This document shows positions 16,138 through 22,866 of a stretch of 22,866 nucleotides of DNA, piece after piece. Below the pieces are notes generated by a model. That model did not search any database. It saw only the letters and a list, made by a program, of their open reading frames with translations, and had not been told where the DNA came from. Source of the stretch: an uncultured Schwartzia sp. (GTDB lineage: Bacteria > Bacillota > Negativicutes > Selenomonadales > Selenomonadaceae); the NCBI GenBank assembly GCA_905372875.1, contig CAJPQU010000010.1, positions 1 through 22,866 of the forward strand, read 5' to 3'. The stretch's first letter is position 1, and each line of letters starts with the position of its first letter. A program made the position numbers and the translations under genes.

Positions 16138-16804
16138 TGCAAAGGATATGGAATCGGTTGCGGAAACGCTTTCGTAAACTGAAACGGTATTATGATATTG
16201 ATGGTTTTGTATTGGATATGGGGGAGCATCATCTCCTTCCCGCTTATCAACAGGCCTTTATCTCAGACAAAAAAACAAGGATACCAAGCGGATGTCTCGG
16301 GGGGAGGAACCACTGTACAAAAGGAGTCTTTGTGGCCGGAAGCGCCAACTTTTTTTATCGGAAGCGATTGAGCAGTGCGGAATACTTCTGGCGAATGTAT
16401 GCGTGATCAAAACTTCAACGAGCGGCAACGACGCGGGGGCGGTTCTTTCTCTGGGAGACGCCCTGGACGATATGGAGCCGATTTTTTATATCGAAACCGA
16501 TATGACGATGGATGGCGGCGCCGATGTCTTATCGCATCAGTTAGAGGTATATTGGCGCATGGATTCTTATCTGGAACATAAGGGATATACATGCTGCTTT
16601 ATCTTTGATAATTATGGGAATTTCCTTTGCAAGGGAAATCCCGGGACATTAAAGGAGATACATCATTACCTATATCAAATGGCAGCAGGGAAAAGCAATC
16701 GGACATTTTATTATGTGTATGTTTTAATTTGCCGTCAGGAACAGCAGGAAATATGCAGAGAGACGGTGAGAAAATATATAAAGGCGTATGGCGGTATAGC
16801 ATAA
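16137..16804 (+). pseudogene. Broken FkbM-family methyltransferase gene
   Basis: Pieces of one FkbM-like protein lie in three successive frames. Frame one gives the N-terminus, including GFVLDMGEHHLLPAYQQAF, a segment found before the SAM fold. Frame two gives GYQADVSGGGTTVQKESLWP up to a TGA at 16369. Frame three gives SEAIEQCGILLANVCVIKTS, LSLGDALDDMEPIFYIETDM, CFIFDNYGNFLCKG and a long C-terminus to the stop at 16804. Both switches can be placed in 7-nt homopolymers, A7 at 16269-16275 and T7 at 16350-16356; removing one base from each would join the frames. Even then the product has only about 220 residues and lacks the glycine-rich SAM motif between QQAF and ISDKK, so an internal deletion is also inferred. 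The 16292-16804 frame alone could be translated but would lack the catalytic core. Confidence 0.7.
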
Positions 16805-16852
16805 AAGAAATCAGGGAAGGTCAAGTTAGGGAAATTGACGGGTGAGCTTGCG

Positions 16853-17659
16853 ATGCTAAAAATCAGTATCATTACCGTGTCATACAACGCTGCTGCTACC
16901 ATCGAGCAGACCATTTTGAGCGTAGTAGGGCAGATGTATCCGCATATTGAGTATATCGTCATTGATGGGGGTTCGACGGACGGCACGGTGGATATTATAC
17001 GAAAATATGAGGATCAGATTGCCTATTGGGTCAGCGAGCCGGATCAGGGGATTTACGACGCGATGAATAAGGGAATCCGGCGGGCGACGGGCGATTATAT
17101 CTATTTTTTGGGGGCGGATGACTGGCTGCGGGACGATCAGGTGATGCAGGAAGTCAGTGAATTTATCCGCGTGCATCCCGGCTATGGACTTTATATGGGC
17201 AATGTGTTCTTATACCATCCTAAGCTTCGGATGGAGAAAAGGCAGCGGACGGTTTTTTCGATAGAAGAGATAAAAAAGGGGTATATGTATCCGCATCAGG
17301 GGATGTTCGTTCAGAGACAACTCTTGCAGGCAGGATTTGATACGAAGTACAAAATTGCAGCAGATTATAAATTTCTTTTACAAAGCATTGTAAAGGGAAA
17401 CGCTTTTTGCGTGATGGATATTGATGTCGCGTATTATAGCCTTTTTGGTGCCAGTGCCGACATGACACTGAACGATGAATATATAGAGATCATAAGGGAA
17501 TGTGCCGGAGAAGAGTATCTGGGAAGAATGCGCAGACTTCAAAAGACAGTAGCACTTCGCAGCGGCATTAAACAGATCTTGATTGGGATTTTAGGCGAGA
17601 AAAGATTTTTAGCGCTTCGAGGATGGAAAGCGTTCTGTAGCAATGAGAGAAATACTTAA
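16853..17659 (+). CDS. GT2 family glycosyltransferase
   Basis: A 268-residue inverting GT-A glycosyltransferase of the WcaE/WbbL type. It opens LKISIITVSYNAAATIEQTI, has IEYIVIDGGSTDGTVDII at about 34-51 for nucleotide binding, YWVSEPDQGIYDAMNKGI, and the metal-binding GADD in YFLGADDWL near residue 84-92. Start: GGTGA 7 nt upstream supports ATG at 16853; an upstream TTG at 16835 has its purine tract too close. The YDAMNKGI signature is typical of this subgroup, members of which transfer fucose, colitose or rhamnose, but donor assignment is not safe. It follows the broken methyltransferase gene by 48 bp. Confidence 0.9.
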   Translation: MLKISIITVSYNAAATIEQTILSVVGQMYPHIEYIVIDGGSTDGTVDIIRKYEDQIAYWVSEPDQGIYDAMNKGIRRATGDYIYFLGADDWLRDDQVMQEVSEFIRVHPGYGLYMGNVFLYHPKLRMEKRQRTVFSIEEIKKGYMYPHQGMFVQRQLLQAGFDTKYKIAADYKFLLQSIVKGNAFCVMDIDVAYYSLFGASADMTLNDEYIEIIRECAGEEYLGRMRRLQKTVALRSGIKQILIGILGEKRFLALRGWKAFCSNERNT

Positions 17660-17716
17660 CAGATAAGGATGATTACCGAGTTGTTCCTGTTGGAACCAGT
17701 GCAGTTGGGGGTTGCC

Positions 17717-18505
17717 ATGCGCTTACAGGTATTGTTGTCAGCTATGAATATCGAGGGATTGGATTTTCTTGATAAGATGAATATCCAAAGCGATATGATT
17801 CTTATCAATCAAGGCGCAGTTCATGGCGTAGAAGCTGTTTCTTACCGGGGTCATACGATAGAAATTTATTCGTTTCGGGAGCGTGGCATAGGGTTAAGCC
17901 GTAATACCGCTTTGATGCGGGCGAATGCAGATATTGTGCTTTTTGCTGATGATGATTGTGCTTATGTAGATGGGTATTGTGATATCGTTTTGCAGACATT
18001 TCACGAACATCCGGAAGCGGATATTATTTTTTTTAATTTAGATTCTTTAAATGCAGAACGTCAGGAACCTTTAGATCATTCGTTTCACCGGGTATATTGG
18101 TGTAATTGTCTAAAGTATGGCGCGTGTCGCATAGCCGCGCGATTGGAGAAAGTACGTAAAGCAAATGTCTTCTTTTCGCTTCTTTTCGGTGGTGGTGCGA
18201 GATATTCTGCGGGAGAAGACAGCCTTTTTATTATGGATTGTCTAAAGCGCAGGCTGCGTTTATACGCATCGCCGAAATGTATCGGAACCGTACGGCAGGA
18301 AAACTCTACATGGTTTCAGGGGTATACGAGAAAATATTATCATGACCGGGGGGCGTTGTTTGGCGCAATTTCTCCGTGCTGGGCGTATTTTTTGTGTGCT
18401 CAGTTTGTCCTGCGCTATCGGGAAAATACGAGAGATGTCGGGGGTATCTGGCAGGCGTGGAATCTTATGCGGAATGGTGTTCGAGAGTATGCACATGATA
18501 GATGA
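17717..18505 (+). CDS. GT2-like glycosyltransferase
   Basis: A 262-residue GT-A-like protein. It starts MRLQVLLSAMNIEGLDFLDKMNIQSDMILINQG, a pattern seen in a group of capsular glycosyltransferases. It carries the acidic metal site D78-D79-D80 in VLFADDDCAYV, and GLSRNTALMRANADI precedes it. GGARYSAGEDSLFIMDCL contains the late acidic residues usual in GT2 enzymes. Start: GGGGG at 17707-17711 favours ATG at 17717; an upstream in-frame ATG at 17669 lacks a ribosome site and adds 16 residues that do not belong to the fold. A T8 tract lies at 18027-18034. The next gene overlaps its end by 11 bp. Substrate unknown. Confidence 0.82.
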   Translation: MRLQVLLSAMNIEGLDFLDKMNIQSDMILINQGAVHGVEAVSYRGHTIEIYSFRERGIGLSRNTALMRANADIVLFADDDCAYVDGYCDIVLQTFHEHPEADIIFFNLDSLNAERQEPLDHSFHRVYWCNCLKYGACRIAARLEKVRKANVFFSLLFGGGARYSAGEDSLFIMDCLKRRLRLYASPKCIGTVRQENSTWFQGYTRKYYHDRGALFGAISPCWAYFLCAQFVLRYRENTRDVGGIWQAWNLMRNGVREYAHDR

Positions 18506-19268
18506 GAGGATTGGCGAGGGTTTTCAGGACAGACTGGTATCAATTATTATGCCCGTCTATAACGATACGATCTACGTAAAAGAGGCGATATTGTCGATTT
18601 TAGAACAGACGTATCCGAAGTGGGAGCTTTTGCTTGTCGACGATGGGTCTACGATGGATATTTACGCGGCGATAAAGGAGCTGCTGTCAGAGGAACGGAT
18701 TCGCTTCATCCGTCTGCCGGAAAATCAGACGGTCGCAGGAGCAAGAAACGCGGGGATTGCAGCGGCTAAGGGACGATATTTGGCTTTTCTGGACAGCGAC
18801 GATTGGTGGATGCCGGAGAAATTAGAAAAACAAGTACGGTTCATGCAGGAAAACAATATGGCGATGTCGTTTACTTCGTACCGGCGCGTTTTGGCAAATG
18901 GACAGAAAGTCGGACGCGTGCTGAAGGCCGAACTCGTGGTAGATTATTCGCGCTTACTCAAAGGGAATTGCATCGGCTGTTCAACGGTGATGATTGATCG
19001 GCAGCAATGCCCTGACATAAAGATGCCGTTCATGCGGCATGAAGATTACATTACTTGGCTGAATCTTGCGAAGCGGAACCTTTTGATTTGCGGGTTAGCA
19101 GAAGATTTAGTGCGATATCGCGTGGGAAACAATTCTCTTTCCGCGAACAAATGCAAAAGTTTGTGGTGGACGTGGAAGGTGTATCGAAAGAGTCAGGGCC
19201 TGTCCTTTTTTCGGTCGCTTCTTTGTTTGGGCTATTATATCGCCCATGGGATCAGAAAGCGTTGCTGA
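18495..19268 (+). CDS. GT2 family glycosyltransferase
   Basis: A 257-residue GT-A glycosyltransferase. LVSIIMPVYNDTIYVKEAIL opens the domain, followed by WELLLVDDGSTMD, GARNAGIAAAKGRYLAFLDSDDWW with the DxD motif at D100-S101-D102-D103, and RHEDYITWLNLAKR with the late acidic cluster. Start: GAGAG at 18483-18487 fits the ATG at 18495; a longer frame from 18342 is unlikely because it would run far inside the previous gene. It is the last transferase of this block and is followed by a 216-bp AT-rich gap. Donor unknown. Confidence 0.9.
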   Translation: MIDERIGEGFQDRLVSIIMPVYNDTIYVKEAILSILEQTYPKWELLLVDDGSTMDIYAAIKELLSEERIRFIRLPENQTVAGARNAGIAAAKGRYLAFLDSDDWWMPEKLEKQVRFMQENNMAMSFTSYRRVLANGQKVGRVLKAELVVDYSRLLKGNCIGCSTVMIDRQQCPDIKMPFMRHEDYITWLNLAKRNLLICGLAEDLVRYRVGNNSLSANKCKSLWWTWKVYRKSQGLSFFRSLLCLGYYIAHGIRKRC

Positions 19269-19484
19269 TAAAAAATAATCATCGCAAGGTAAATTTTTAG
19301 TAACAGATGTAACAAAATTTCTTCTGTTGTTACCAAGAGTGTTACTACATTTACTTAATTTGCTAAAAATATGACATGATGTTACCTGTTTTTAGTGTCA
19401 GTTTGATCAATTTCATGTAAATGAGATCGTAAAAACGGGATTGCCTTTTGATAACCTTTAAGCTATCATATAGAGGAAGGAGAC
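19269..19484. other. AT-rich intergenic region with TGTTAC/GTAACA motif cluster
   Basis: No gene seen. GTAACA occurs at 19300-19305 and 19309-19314 and TGTTAC at 19328-19333, 19340-19345 and 19380-19385, so inverted copies face each other across an AT-rich spacer. The 15-mer at 19325-19339 nearly matches one at 10732-10746. A possible promoter is TTGCCT (19441-19446), 17 nt, TATCAT (19464-19469), but it would leave almost no leader before the toxin ribosome site. There is no clear terminator for the glycosyltransferase block. Confidence 0.6.
19300..19345. promoter_or_regulatory. Clustered inverted TGTTAC motifs, operator-like
   Basis: Two GTAACA copies 3 nt apart are followed, after 13 nt, by TGTTAC and, after a further 6 nt, by another. 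They can form hairpins or act as half-sites for a dimeric regulator. A fifth copy lies at 19380-19385. The regulator is unknown to me. The antitoxin at 19846 is one candidate because HigA-type proteins often autoregulate, but no site is established. Confidence 0.35.
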
Positions 19485-19490
19485 GTGGCT

Positions 19491-19862
19491 TTGTATCGCA
19501 TTAAATTCTATGCGGACAAGAAGGGGAATCAGCCTGTACGCGCATACATCAAGGAACTTGCGGCGAAGAACGATAAAAGCAGCCGGATAAGATTGAATAA
19601 GATTCGCGAATATATCAAAATCCTTGCCATACACGGCGCGACGATGGGCGAGCCGTACATGAAGAAGATCGGCGGCGATATATGGGAGCTGCGTCCTTTA
19701 AGCGACAGGATTTTATTTGCGGCATGGACGGGCAAGAGTTTTGTTTTGCTCAGTCACTTTGTGAAGAAATCACAAAAAACACCACCCGCTGAGATTGAAA
19801 AGGCAAAGCGGCTTTTGAAGGACTATAAGGAAAGAGGCGAAGACAATGGGGAAAGGCTATAA
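19491..19862 (+). CDS. HigB/RelE-superfamily toxin (phage Gp49-like)
   Basis: About 123 residues of the Gp49/HigB type, a RelE-fold mRNA endonuclease that cleaves transcripts on the ribosome. YRIKFYADKKGNQPVRAYI at the N-terminus, IKILAIHGATMGEPYMKKIG and IWELRPLSDRILFAAWTGKSFVLLSHFVKKSQKTP are characteristic, including the WELR arginine region. Start is uncertain: AAGGAG at 19477-19482 lies 8 nt before TTG at 19491, giving the family-like MYRIKFY start, while GTG at 19485 would add two residues. The 3' end overlaps the antitoxin gene by 17 bp. Toxin-first order is the rule for HigBA. It sits within the polysaccharide locus although it has no role in glycan synthesis. Confidence 0.88.
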   Translation: MYRIKFYADKKGNQPVRAYIKELAAKNDKSSRIRLNKIREYIKILAIHGATMGEPYMKKIGGDIWELRPLSDRILFAAWTGKSFVLLSHFVKKSQKTPPAEIEKAKRLLKDYKERGEDNGERL

Positions 19863-20202
19863 AGAAGCGTTAGCAGAAGCACAAGTTGCCTTAGAGGACT
19901 TGAAGGAACGAGGCGATGAGGCAATCGGCGGAGAATGGGATGATACGTTCGATAAGGAGCTGTTCACGCCGGAGGAGATCGTTGCGAGTGATTTACGCGT
20001 AGCCTTGATCAGTGAACTGGTCAAGGCGCGAAACGAAAAAGGCATTACGCAACGAAGGCTGGAGGAATTAAGCGGCGTGCGGCAGCCTGTAATCGCACGG
20101 ATTGAAAAAGGCAATATCAGTCCGCAGATCGGAACGCTGATCAAAATGCTGGCACCGTTAGGAAAAACGATAAAGATTGTGCCGCTTCCATCTGCACAGT
20201 AA
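19846..20202 (+). CDS. HigA-like XRE-family antitoxin
   Basis: A 118-residue protein with a helix-turn-helix at about 60-110: LVKARNEKGITQRRLEELSG, then VRQPVIARIEKGNISPQIGT, then LIKMLAPLGKTIKIVPL. The acidic N-terminal half (TFDKELFTPEEI) is likely to contact the toxin. It should neutralise the upstream HigB-like protein and repress their shared promoter, as known for HigBA pairs. The ATG lies inside the toxin 3' end, indicating translational coupling. gmd begins 50 bp after its stop with no terminator seen between, so transcription could continue into the GDP-sugar genes. Confidence 0.9.
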   Translation: MGKGYKEALAEAQVALEDLKERGDEAIGGEWDDTFDKELFTPEEIVASDLRVALISELVKARNEKGITQRRLEELSGVRQPVIARIEKGNISPQIGTLIKMLAPLGKTIKIVPLPSAQ

Positions 20203-20252
20203 GAGATACGACATCTATATGTGAGGCGTAAAGCAAGGCGAGGAGGCAGACG

Positions 20253-21287
20253 ATGAAGAGGGCTTTGATTACGGGGGTTACGGGGCAGGATGGGTCTTAT
20301 TTGGCGGAGCTTTTGCTGGATAAGGGCTATGAGGTGCATGGCGTGGTGCGGCGGCACAGTACGCCCTGTACGGAGCGGATTGATCCCTTGCTTTCGGCGG
20401 AGGAGCTTTCCGAGCGGTTCTTTTTGCATTACGGGGATTTGACGGATGGGATGAACTTGCTGCGGCTGATGTCGGAGGTGGCGCCGGACGAGGTGTACAA
20501 TTTGGCGGCGCAGTCTCATGTGGCGGTGTCCTTTAAGGTGCCGGAGTATACGGCGGAGGCCACGGGGGTGGGGACGCTGAAGCTCTTGGAGGCGATTCGG
20601 CTCTACGGGAAGCCCTGCCGCTTTTATCAGGCGTCGACGTCGGAGCTGTTTGGGGGGCTGCCGGAGACGGCGCCTCAGAGTGAAGCGACGCCGTTTTATC
20701 CCAAGTCGCCCTATGGCGCAGCGAAGCTCTATTCTTATTGGATCACAGTGAATTACCGCGAGGCATACGGGATGTTCGCGGCGAATGGGATCCTGTTCAA
20801 CCATGAGTCGCCCCGCCGGGGGGAGACCTTTGTGACCCGGAAGATCACCATCGGGGCGGCGAAGATCTTGGCGGGGAAGATGGATCATCTGACCTTGGGG
20901 AATCTTGACGCCAAGCGGGATTGGGGCTTTGCCGGGGATTATGTGGAGGGCATGTGGCGCATGTTGCAGCAGGAGAAGCCCGACGATTATGTGCTGGCGA
21001 CGAATGAAACCCATACGGTGCGGGAGTTTGTGGAATTAGCGTTTCGGGAGGCAGCGGAGATCGAGATCGCGTGGCGCGGCACGGGGGCGGAGGAGAAGGG
21101 CTATTGCCGCAAAACAGGCCGTCTTTTGGTGGACGTGGATCCGCACTTTTTCCGCCCGGCGGAAGTGGAGCTTCTCTGGGGAGATTCCTCCAAAGCGGAG
21201 CGGGTGCTGGGCTGGCGGCGGCAGGTGGATTTCCCGGCCCTCGTCCGCTTGATGGTGAAGGCCGATTTAGCGAAATACGGTCACTGA
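20253..21287 (+). CDS. gmd: GDP-mannose 4,6-dehydratase
   Basis: A 344-residue extended SDR that converts GDP-D-mannose to GDP-4-keto-6-deoxy-D-mannose. It begins KRALITGVTGQDGSYLAELL with the NADP-binding glycine motif and continues with VHGVVRRHST, the family-specific arginine pair. NLAAQSHVAVSFKVPEYTA and YQASTSELFGG include the catalytic Thr/Glu region, and the Tyr154-x3-Lys158 pair is in SPYGAAKLYSYW. NHESPRRGETFVTRKI is diagnostic for Gmd. AGGAGG at 20240-20245 precedes the ATG. It is strongly GC-rich, like gyrB and unlike most of the preceding locus. Its product can feed Fcl (22659) and the perosamine synthase-like enzyme (13006). Confidence 0.97.
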   Translation: MKRALITGVTGQDGSYLAELLLDKGYEVHGVVRRHSTPCTERIDPLLSAEELSERFFLHYGDLTDGMNLLRLMSEVAPDEVYNLAAQSHVAVSFKVPEYTAEATGVGTLKLLEAIRLYGKPCRFYQASTSELFGGLPETAPQSEATPFYPKSPYGAAKLYSYWITVNYREAYGMFAANGILFNHESPRRGETFVTRKITIGAAKILAGKMDHLTLGNLDAKRDWGFAGDYVEGMWRMLQQEKPDDYVLATNETHTVREFVELAFREAAEIEIAWRGTGAEEKGYCRKTGRLLVDVDPHFFRPAEVELLWGDSSKAERVLGWRRQVDFPALVRLMVKADLAKYGH

Positions 21288-21303
21288 GAGGAGGGGGCGC
21301 CGC

Positions 21304-22662
21304 GTGCATATCGTACTTCTTTCCGGTGGATCGGGAAAGCGGCTCTGGCCCCTTTCCAACGAGATCCGTTCCAAGCAGTTTATTCCCATCTTTCCTCAGC
21401 GGGATGGGACGTATCTTTCCATGGTACAGCGGGTGTATCGGCAGATTCTTCGGGCCGATGCCGAGGCGAGGGTGACCGTTGCCACGGCGAAGGGGCAGGT
21501 GGCGACGCTCCGGGGGCAGCTCGGGGAAGCGGTGACACTTTCTGTGGAACCCTGCCGCCGGGACACGTTCCCGGCTATTGCCTTGGTGAGCGCTTATCTT
21601 CACGATGTACAAGGGGTGGCTGGCGATGAGGCTGTCGCCTTTTGTCCGGTGGATCCCTATGTGGAGGATGATTATTTTGCGGCGGTGCGGGAGCTCACCG
21701 ATTTAGCGGCGCAGGAGGGCGGCCTCTTTCTCATGGGGATAGAGCCGACGTACCCTAGCGCAAAGTATGGGTATATATTTCCCTTGGACAAGGCGCGGCT
21801 CAGCCGGGTGGGTTCCTTTGAGGAAAAGCCCACGGAGGAAGCGGCGGCGGCCTACATTCAGCGCGGCGCCCTTTGGAACAGCGGCGTCTTTGCCTGCCGT
21901 TTAGGGTATGTCTTAGAGAAGGCCCAGACGCTACTGGGGGGGGTTGGCTATGAGGCGCTTTTGGCGCAGTACGAAGCGATCGATCCCATCAGCTTCGATT
22001 ACGCCGTGGTGGAAAAGGAGCCGAACCTTTCTGTCCTGCGCTACGCCGGAACGTGGAAGGATTTGGGGACGTGGAACACGCTGACGGAAATTATGGAGGT
22101 GCCGTCCATCGGCGATGTGACCATGGACGAGGGCTGCGGCGGCACTCAGGTCGTCAATGAGATGGACGTGCCGGTTCTCTGCCTGGGGGTGAGAGATGCC
22201 GTGGTGGCGGCCAGCCCCGAAGGAATTTTGGTGGCGGATAAGCGCTGTTCCAGCTATATTAAGCCTTATGTGGAACGGTTTACCCGGGCGGCCATGTTTG
22301 CTGAGAAGTCCTGGGGCAGTTTTCGCATTTTGGACGTGGGGGAGGAGAGCTTCGTCATCAAGGTGACGCTCCGCGCCGGGCACGCCATGAACTACCATAG
22401 CCACGCCCACCGGGCGGAGGTTTGGACGGTGGTGGGCGGTCATGGCGAAGTCCTCGTAGACGGGGTGCGCCGGGCGGTAAGGGTCGGCGACGTGGTGCGC
22501 CTGCCGGTGGGATGTAAGCACAAGGCAGCCGCGGCGGAGGACATGACTCTCATCGAAGTACAGATGGGAACAGACATTTCCCGGGAGGATAAGATCAAGT
22601 GGCCGGAGCCGAAGGGTGAAGCTGTTGTCCGTGGGAATGCGAGGGGAAGCGACGAAGCATGA
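21304..22662 (+). CDS. manC: Mannose-1-phosphate guanylyltransferase with C-terminal cupin
   Basis: A 452-residue ManC-type protein that makes GDP-mannose from mannose 1-phosphate and GTP. The nucleotidyltransferase domain starts HIVLLSGGSGKRLWPLS with the signature loop. VEPCRRDTFPAIAL, the FCPVDPYV region, YGYIFP and FEEKPTEEAAAAYI follow, and WKDLGTWNTLTEIM is typical. The C-terminal 100 residues form a type II phosphomannose isomerase cupin: SWGSFRILD, MNYHSHAHRAEVWTVVGGHG from about 362, and IEVQMGTDISREDKIKW, so it may be bifunctional. The start is GTG, with GAGGAGGGGG upstream. A G8 tract at 21936-21943 lies in frame. It overlaps fcl by 4 bp (ATGA). Confidence 0.95.
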   Translation: MHIVLLSGGSGKRLWPLSNEIRSKQFIPIFPQRDGTYLSMVQRVYRQILRADAEARVTVATAKGQVATLRGQLGEAVTLSVEPCRRDTFPAIALVSAYLHDVQGVAGDEAVAFCPVDPYVEDDYFAAVRELTDLAAQEGGLFLMGIEPTYPSAKYGYIFPLDKARLSRVGSFEEKPTEEAAAAYIQRGALWNSGVFACRLGYVLEKAQTLLGGVGYEALLAQYEAIDPISFDYAVVEKEPNLSVLRYAGTWKDLGTWNTLTEIMEVPSIGDVTMDEGCGGTQVVNEMDVPVLCLGVRDAVVAASPEGILVADKRCSSYIKPYVERFTRAAMFAEKSWGSFRILDVGEESFVIKVTLRAGHAMNYHSHAHRAEVWTVVGGHGEVLVDGVRRAVRVGDVVRLPVGCKHKAAAAEDMTLIEVQMGTDISREDKIKWPEPKGEAVVRGNARGSDEA

Positions 22663-22866
22663 TGGAAAAGGACGCGAAGATCTATGTGGCGGGGCATCGC
22701 GGCATGGTGGGGGCGGCGATCTTGAGAGAACTCACCCGGCAGGGCTATCAGAATATTGTGACCCGTACCCATGCTGAATTAGACCTCTGCCGGCAGGCGG
22801 CGGTGGAGGAATTTTTCGCCGCTGAGCGGCCAGCCTACGTTTTTTTAGCGGCGGCGAAGGTGGGGG
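22659..22866 (+). CDS. fcl: GDP-L-fucose synthase, N-terminal fragment (runs off the window)
   Basis: The first 69 residues of an extended SDR. KIYVAGHRGMVGAAILREL is the diagnostic N-terminus of GDP-4-keto-6-deoxymannose 3,5-epimerase/4-reductase, and LDLCRQAAVEEFFAAERPAYV and FLAAAKVG match Fcl. It would turn the Gmd product into GDP-L-fucose. The ATG overlaps the manC stop, so the gmd-manC-fcl genes form one operon. An ATG at 22662 is also possible. The catalytic Ser-Tyr-Lys lies beyond the window, so intactness cannot be judged. Confidence 0.93.
   Translation, partial: MMEKDAKIYVAGHRGMVGAAILRELTRQGYQNIVTRTHAELDLCRQAAVEEFFAAERPAYVFLAAAKVG

Noticed and set aside
18342..18494. Longer N-terminus for the last GT2 gene
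   Set aside because: It would lie wholly inside the previous glycosyltransferase gene in another frame; ribosome site and fold start both favour 18495.
19300..19345. CRISPR or tandem repeat array
   Set aside because: Units are only six bases with irregular spacing and mixed orientation; there are no spacers of constant length and no cas genes.
19857..21014. 385-residue open frame antisense to the antitoxin and gmd
   Set aside because: It spans two well-supported genes and their gap. It is extremely rich in Arg, His, Pro and Leu and shows no motifs, so it is a shadow of the GC-rich plus strand.
20845..22521. Further antisense frames opposite gmd and manC
   Set aside because: Pro/Arg-rich or His/Ala/Gly-rich shadows of strongly conserved plus-strand genes, with no independent motifs.
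1..22866. tRNA, rRNA, insertion sequence or transposase
   Set aside because: No clover-leaf candidate, rRNA-like stretch, transposase motif or terminal inverted repeats were recognised on either strand by reading.

Overview
The window looks like a chromosomal segment from a Gram-negative-type Firmicute, most likely class Negativicutes. The left edge carries the end of a DciA/DUF721-type gene with a zinc ribbon, then remB (DUF370) and gyrB, the usual Firmicute order downstream of recF. The rest is a large surface-polysaccharide locus of the LPS O-antigen or capsule type. All genes lie on the plus strand. I cannot name the genus from sequence alone.

Layout. (1) Positions 1-2962: GC-rich housekeeping block, DUF721 tail, remB, gyrB. 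gyrA does not follow gyrB. (2) 3064-4983: a strikingly AT-rich gene for a LIC12162-family surface-carbohydrate transferase, starting about 100 bp after gyrB. (3) 4977-8110: a tightly packed trio, a GmhA-like SIS isomerase, an extended SDR epimerase and a nucleotidyltransferase-kinase fusion whose domains are in the reverse order to HldE. This resembles a divergent nucleotide-activated heptose pathway. (4) 8168-10640: a two-domain FkbM methyltransferase and a TIGR04372-type glycosyltransferase. (5) 10641-10833: intergenic region with a long imperfect hairpin and a TGTTAC element. (6) 10834-19268: UDP-glucose dehydrogenase, glycosyltransferase, DegT aminotransferase (GDP-perosamine synthase-like), zinc-ribbon methyltransferase, GT4 glycosyltransferase, a broken FkbM methyltransferase gene and three GT2 glycosyltransferases. 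(7) 19269-19484: AT-rich intergenic region with five TGTTAC/GTAACA motifs. (8) 19491-20202: a HigBA-like toxin-antitoxin pair. (9) 20253-22866: GC-rich gmd, manC and the start of fcl, the GDP-mannose to GDP-4-keto-6-deoxymannose to GDP-fucose route, running off the right edge.

How the genes fit together (inference). ManC and Gmd make GDP-4-keto-6-deoxy-D-mannose, which Fcl could turn into GDP-L-fucose and the DegT enzyme into GDP-perosamine. Ugd supplies UDP-glucuronate. The SIS/SDR/kinase trio would supply an activated heptose or related sugar. Seven putative glycosyltransferases assemble the repeat and two intact methyltransferases may decorate it. No flippase, polymerase, ABC exporter or initiating phosphoglycosyl transferase is visible, so the locus must continue outside the window or rely on genes elsewhere.

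The items most worth a second look are the noncanonical heptose-type trio, with its inverted fusion and apparent substitutions at both GmhA catalytic positions; the FkbM pseudogene, whose two frameshifts both sit in 7-nt homopolymers; the repeated TGTTGTTACYAAGAG element in two intergenic regions; and the toxin-antitoxin pair between the variable and conserved parts of the polysaccharide locus.
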